Source: JANFXS01 sp022791155 (GTDB lineage: Bacteria; Bacillota; Clostridia; Lachnospirales; Anaerotignaceae). Taken from it: a stretch of 18,360 bases of DNA. The notes beneath the pieces were generated by a model. The model did no database searches and was not told the origin of the DNA. It saw only the letters and a program-made list of their open reading frames with translations. Of this stretch, positions 15,036 through 18,360 are shown piece after piece. Each line of letters begins with the position of its first letter. Positions within the stretch are counted from its first letter, which is position 1. A program made the position numbers and the translations under genes. The DNA is taken from NCBI GenBank assembly GCA_949743895.1, contig CATJUX010000098.1:1-18360 (forward strand), written 5' to 3'.

Positions 15036-15761
15036 ATGCTTGGGACAATTGTTAATTCATTGGCAATATTGTTTGGAGCGCTTTTTGGGCTTTTGCTTCG
15101 CGGCGGAATGAAGCCGAGGTATAAAGAAATTATTATAAGCGTTTTGGGGCTTTCTGTTGTGTGCATAGGTTTGTCAACGGCGCTTGAGGGGCTTTTGAGC
15201 GGTGAGGCTGAACCGCTGTTGTATATTGTGAGCCTTGTTATAGGAGCGGCCATAGGTGAAACATTAAAAATTGAGTCAAGGCTGGAGTCTTTGGGAGATG
15301 TCATACAAAGCAAAATTGGAAGCAGTGGAGGGAATGTGTCCCAGGGATTTGTCACAGCAAGTTTAACATTTTGTGTTGGAACAATGGCCATTCTTGGAGC
15401 CATAGAAAGTGGCATACAAGGCGTTCACACAGCTCTTTTCACAAAGTCGCTTCTTGATGGGGTGACTTCAATCATTTTTGCATCAACTCTTGGATTGGGA
15501 GTTGTTTTTTCGGCTGTTTCAGTTTTTGTGTATCAAGGCATACTCACCATATTGGCAGCGCAAATTCAGCAGTATATGACAAATGACATGATGCGCGAAA
15601 TATCCATCATAGGCGGAATTATGATATTTGCCATAGGACTTAATATGCTTGAGATAAAGCGGTTTAAGGTTGGAAACATGCTTCCGGCGATATTAATTCC
15701 AGTGGTTTATTATATGGAGCCAGTTCAGCATGTTGTGTCGGCTCTTTTTGATTTTTTATAA
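15036..15761 (+). CDS. DUF554 integral membrane protein
   Basis: A 241-residue polytopic membrane protein of the DUF554 family (YdfK-like in Bacillus); no transport substrate or activity is established. Several hydrophobic segments alternate with short loops. Conserved family stretches include GTIVNSLAILFGALFG at the start, IGAAIGETLKIE near 69-80, LTFCVGTMAILGAIESG near 109-125, KSLLDGVTSIIFAS near 136-149 and the VYQGILTILAA block. AGGAGG lies eight bases before ATG 15036. It sits 25 bases behind the glycosylase gene and 14 before the YbaK gene. Confidence 0.9.
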   Translation: MLGTIVNSLAILFGALFGLLLRGGMKPRYKEIIISVLGLSVVCIGLSTALEGLLSGEAEPLLYIVSLVIGAAIGETLKIESRLESLGDVIQSKIGSSGGNVSQGFVTASLTFCVGTMAILGAIESGIQGVHTALFTKSLLDGVTSIIFASTLGLGVVFSAVSVFVYQGILTILAAQIQQYMTNDMMREISIIGGIMIFAIGLNMLEIKRFKVGNMLPAILIPVVYYMEPVQHVVSALFDFL

Positions 15762-15775
15762 AGAGGGTGTTGTTT

Positions 15776-16246
15776 TTGAACAAAACAAACGTTATGAGAA
15801 TGCTGGACAGCGCCAAAATAAAGTATGAAGGGAAAGAATATGAATATGATGAAAACGATCTTTCAGGAGTTCATGCGGCAGAAGCTTTGGGGCTGCCATG
15901 TGAAAGGGTGTTCAAAACTCTTGTGACCAAAGGAGACAAAAACAAAATTTCGGTTTTTATTATACCTGTGGCTGACGAGCTTGACTTAAAAAAGGCGGCA
16001 GTTGTTTCGGGCAATAAAAAGATTGAAATGGTGCATGTGAAAGAGCTGCAAAGTTTGACAGGATATATAAGAGGCGGTTGTTCACCGATTGGCATGAAAA
16101 AGAAATATGACACATATATTGATGAAACATGCGTTTTGTTTGACAGCATAAGTGTGAGCGCGGGGGTGCGCGGCTGTCAGATTTTTATAAACCCCAACGA
16201 TTTGATTGACTTTGTGTCGGCTAAAGTTGTCAGCGTCACAGCATAG
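15776..16246 (+). CDS. ybaK: Cys-tRNA(Pro)/aminoacyl-tRNA deacylase, YbaK family
   Basis: A trans-editing enzyme that hydrolyses Cys (or related wrong amino acids) from tRNA(Pro) after misacylation by prolyl-tRNA synthetase. The 156 residues begin MNKTNVMRMLDSAKIKYE, typical for YbaK/EbsC. The active-site lysine is Lys47 in ERVFKTLV; GGCSPIGMKKKYDTYID and the late sequence SAGVRGCQIFINP agree with the family. I choose TTG 15776, six bases after GAGGGTG; a GTG at 15767 would lie within the ribosome site itself. Sequence alone cannot separate the YbaK and ProX substrate types. Confidence 0.9.
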   Translation: MNKTNVMRMLDSAKIKYEGKEYEYDENDLSGVHAAEALGLPCERVFKTLVTKGDKNKISVFIIPVADELDLKKAAVVSGNKKIEMVHVKELQSLTGYIRGGCSPIGMKKKYDTYIDETCVLFDSISVSAGVRGCQIFINPNDLIDFVSAKVVSVTA

Positions 16247-16259
16247 GAGGTTGTTTATT

Positions 16260-16907
16260 ATGGAAGGAAATGAATTTAGTTGTATTGGCTGTGGAAAATT
16301 AACGTGTGATTCACAAAATTTTCCATATCCAAAGGGGTGTGTTACAGAAAAGATTGGCTCAGAAAAAATTGAAAATGTTATAAAAGAATATCTCGAAAAT
16401 GACGAAAATGTGAAGTTGGCCCACATTTCGGCAAAGATAGAAGGAAATTTCTATGGAAAGGCCACAAGAATTGAAGAAACGGTTAGATTTTTGAAAAACT
16501 TTGGCGCCAAAAGAGTTGGAATTGCCACATGTGTTGGAACAATCAGAGAAGCAAGGATATTTTCAAAGATACTTGAAATCAATGGAATGGAACCGGTTGG
16601 TGTGGCATGTAAGGTTGGAAACAGAGACAAAACAGAGCTTAACATTGAAGAAGAAAACAAAATCAACCCCGGCAAGTATGAACCTTTCTGCAATCCAATT
16701 ATGCAGGCGAAATTTTTGAATGAAGAAAATGTTGATTATGTTGTGGAAATGGGGCTTTGTGTTGGGCATGACAGTTTATTTTTGAAATATTGCGAAAAGC
16801 CTGTCACAATATTGTTTACAAAAGACAGGGTCACAGGAAACAATGCGGCACAGCCTCTTTATTTGTCAGAAAGCTATTATAAAAAACTGATGAAGCCAAT
16901 TGAATGA
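16260..16907 (+). CDS. DUF1847 cysteine-rich, probably metal-binding protein
   Basis: A 215-residue protein of the DUF1847 family, frequent in anaerobes and without known function. An N-terminal Cys cluster (Cys 8, 11, 16, 27) suggests a zinc or iron-sulfur site. Further family signatures are GIATCVGTIREAR, GVACKVGNRDK, the CNPIMQAKFLN segment and GLCVGHDSLFLKYCEKPVT with conserved Cys and His, then KDRVTGNNAAQPLY. ATG 16260 is supported by AGGAGG at 16245-16250, which directly follows the YbaK stop; the open frame reaches 16206, but an earlier start would sit inside ybaK. It is the last gene of the operon. Confidence 0.88.
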   Translation: MEGNEFSCIGCGKLTCDSQNFPYPKGCVTEKIGSEKIENVIKEYLENDENVKLAHISAKIEGNFYGKATRIEETVRFLKNFGAKRVGIATCVGTIREARIFSKILEINGMEPVGVACKVGNRDKTELNIEEENKINPGKYEPFCNPIMQAKFLNEENVDYVVEMGLCVGHDSLFLKYCEKPVTILFTKDRVTGNNAAQPLYLSESYYKKLMKPIE

Positions 16908-16957
16908 GAGTTGGCATGGCGTTGAACAAGCATTGAAAGAGAAGTTAGTTTGTAAAT

Positions 16958-16992
16958 AAAACCTCTGTCGGCGAACTGGCGATAGAGGTTTT
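16958..16992. terminator. Bidirectional terminator between convergent genes
   Basis: AAAACCTCT (16958-16966) pairs with AGAGGTTTT (16984-16992), extended by a G-T pair and TCG/CGA around a nine-base loop. T-runs occur on both strands, so it can end the six-gene operon and the protease gene alike. Confidence 0.85.
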
Positions 16993-17008
16993 GTTATATA
17001 AAAATTGG

Positions 17009-18298
17009 TCAATTGAATTCAATGGCATAAACGTCACTTGGCTGTGATTCAATGTCATCTTTCACAGAGGAAACCTTAAAATATAGCACACTTCCACTTT
17101 GAGCATTGATCTTCAGGCAATATGGAACTCCCCACTTCCAGTTGTAATTGCCTGTCACAGGGTTTTTGACTTTTATAAATTCGCCGTTTTCGCTGTTTGA
17201 ACTATATATGTTATAGTGGTCAGCGCCATAAACATAGGGCCAGCTTATGACTGCCGTTTTGTTGTCAGTGTAGTAGAACAATTCTTCAGGGGGAAGAAGG
17301 TTGGTTTCAACGCTTGACCATTCGGCCAAAGGCATGTTTCCTTTGAATTCCATGTTTTTCAATTTGTTCACAGGAATTGACATATAATTTCCATTTGTGT
17401 CATACATTGATGTTATGCCTATCAGTTCGCCATTGTCGTTGAACAAAGCGCCGCCGCTGCTTCCTTCATGTATGGGGGCTGTGGTGCTTATTATATGGCT
17501 GTTTATATAGTTGACATTTCCTGTTGAAACTTGATTGAACTTGCCAGAGGGCGAACCTATTGACGTGACATTGTCATTTTCAGAAACAGCGTTGGAATCT
17601 CCGATGACTGCAGGTTTGAGGTTATCTTTTGATATTTTTAATATGGCTAAATCTTTTGCAGGATCATATGATACAACATATATCTCACCGCTGTAATATG
17701 AGCTGTCATTGAATTTTATTATGGCCATGCTGGAGCCTTCTATGACATGAAAATTTGTTGCAATGTATCCTTCTGACGAAATGACAACGCCACTGCCTTG
17801 GCGAAGGTCTGAATTGATCATGACAACAGAATCCATGAGAGTTTTAGAATTTGCGGCATTTGTGGAGTTTTGAACAGCATCAACATTGCTTAATATATCA
17901 ACTGCTTTTATGGTTTCGTTCCAATGAACAGTTGCCCCTGAGTTTTCAGCCATAAACCTGACAGGAGCCATTGCCGAATTGTTTTTTATGATTGGTGCGA
18001 CAGGGAGCTCAAAAGGGACATTGTTTATGAACGAAATTTTGTCGCCTATTTTAAGTGTGATGACATTTTGTTTTTGTATGGCGGAAATCATCTGGTTTGC
18101 TTCGTCCCATAAAATTTGGAATCCGAGAGGCTCGAATATGGAACGCACAGGAGCCATGACAGAACCATCAATTATTTCTGTTTCAGCTTCTATTTTTTGG
18201 CCATTCAGCGATATGTGGATTTTTTCATTTGCAAAAACAGAAGACGTAATAAGGAATGATATAAATAGCGAAATTATTATTTTAATGTATTTTTTCAT
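17009..18298 (-). CDS. Secreted trypsin-like serine protease with stalk-like N-domain and Fn3-like C-domain
   Basis: A 429-residue exported protease. The signal peptide spans about 1-24 (basic start, hydrophobic core, SSVFA before NEK). Residues about 25-138 hold two repeats of the copper-amine-oxidase-N-like fold (VMAPVRSIFEPLGF and AMAPVRFMAENSGA), a wall-associated domain common in Firmicutes. The protease domain (about 150-320) has the HtrA-type triad: His184 in TNFHVIEG, Asp216 in DPAKDLAIL and Ser281 in EGSSGGALF. No PDZ domain follows; instead residues about 340-427 resemble an Fn3 domain (TAVISWPYVYGADHYNIY). ATG 18298 follows a GAGGT site; a TTG at 18310 would disturb it. Substrates are unknown; surface protein processing is a guess. 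Confidence 0.9.
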   Translation of the reverse strand: MKKYIKIIISLFISFLITSSVFANEKIHISLNGQKIEAETEIIDGSVMAPVRSIFEPLGFQILWDEANQMISAIQKQNVITLKIGDKISFINNVPFELPVAPIIKNNSAMAPVRFMAENSGATVHWNETIKAVDILSNVDAVQNSTNAANSKTLMDSVVMINSDLRQGSGVVISSEGYIATNFHVIEGSSMAIIKFNDSSYYSGEIYVVSYDPAKDLAILKISKDNLKPAVIGDSNAVSENDNVTSIGSPSGKFNQVSTGNVNYINSHIISTTAPIHEGSSGGALFNDNGELIGITSMYDTNGNYMSIPVNKLKNMEFKGNMPLAEWSSVETNLLPPEELFYYTDNKTAVISWPYVYGADHYNIYSSNSENGEFIKVKNPVTGNYNWKWGVPYCLKINAQSGSVLYFKVSSVKDDIESQPSDVYAIEFN

Positions 18299-18330
18299 AA
18301 CATACCTCAAACATAAATAATTATGAGTTT

Positions 18331-18336
18331 AGTATA
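18331..18336 (-). promoter_or_regulatory. Possible -10 element of the protease gene
   Basis: The minus strand reads TATACT in an AT-rich stretch about 33 bases before the ATG. A matching -35 would lie at the very edge of the window and is not convincing. Confidence 0.3.
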
Positions 18337-18360
18337 AAATATATTTATTTATTTTTTATG

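Overview
The window reads like a piece of chromosome from an anaerobic, endospore-forming Clostridia-type Firmicute; Lachnospirales is plausible but not shown. The signs are AT-rich sequence, strong AGGAGG ribosome sites, frequent TTG starts (dnaJ, yunB, larB, a lipoprotein, ybaK), a DnaK without the extra N-terminal-half segment of Gram-negative DnaK, a YunB sporulation protein, a double-cluster ferredoxin protein and lipobox lipoproteins. No mobile element, phage gene, CRISPR array, tRNA or rRNA was seen. No gap without a gene exceeds about 250 bases.

Layout. (1) Positions 1-3179 are the end of a heat-shock operon: the last codons of grpE, then dnaK, an intergenic hairpin and dnaJ, closed by a terminator shared with the facing gene. 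(2) A minus-strand DUF362/ferredoxin gene (3199-4344) lacks any ATG/GTG/TTG start that would give its full length; a strong ribosome site points to an ATT start. It diverges from a plus-strand pair, an Xaa-Pro aminopeptidase and an overlapping DUF2161 nuclease-fold gene, which ends at a terminator. (3) yunB stands alone behind a good match to a sporulation sigma-E promoter. (4) larE-larB-larC1-larC2 (7368-10484) is a compact operon for the nickel-pincer nucleotide (NPN) cofactor. LarC is split in two and LarC1 carries a roughly 138-residue histidine-rich insert containing an internal duplication. No larA-type enzyme is present. (5) A lipoprotein combines MsrA, MsrB and rhodanese domains. (6) A well-formed sigma-A promoter at 12191-12219 drives six closely packed genes: a DUF6762-like protein, a lipoprotein with an Asn/acidic linker, an OGG1-type DNA glycosylase, a DUF554 membrane protein, a YbaK-type deacylase and a DUF1847 protein. 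(7) A facing minus-strand gene encodes a secreted trypsin-like protease flanked by a copper-amine-oxidase-N-like domain and an Fn3-like domain.

How they work together. LarB, LarE and LarC successively carboxylate, sulfurate and insert nickel into a nicotinate-derived cofactor; the His-rich LarC1 suggests that nickel binding or storage was built into the insertion enzyme. The chaperone, Msr, 8-oxoguanine and Cys-tRNA editing genes form a loose protein, DNA and translation quality-control theme, but joint function beyond co-transcription is inference.

I found no clear wholly new multi-gene system. The strongest leads are the His-rich split LarC, the ATT start, the Msr-rhodanese lipoprotein and the sigma-E-like promoter of yunB.
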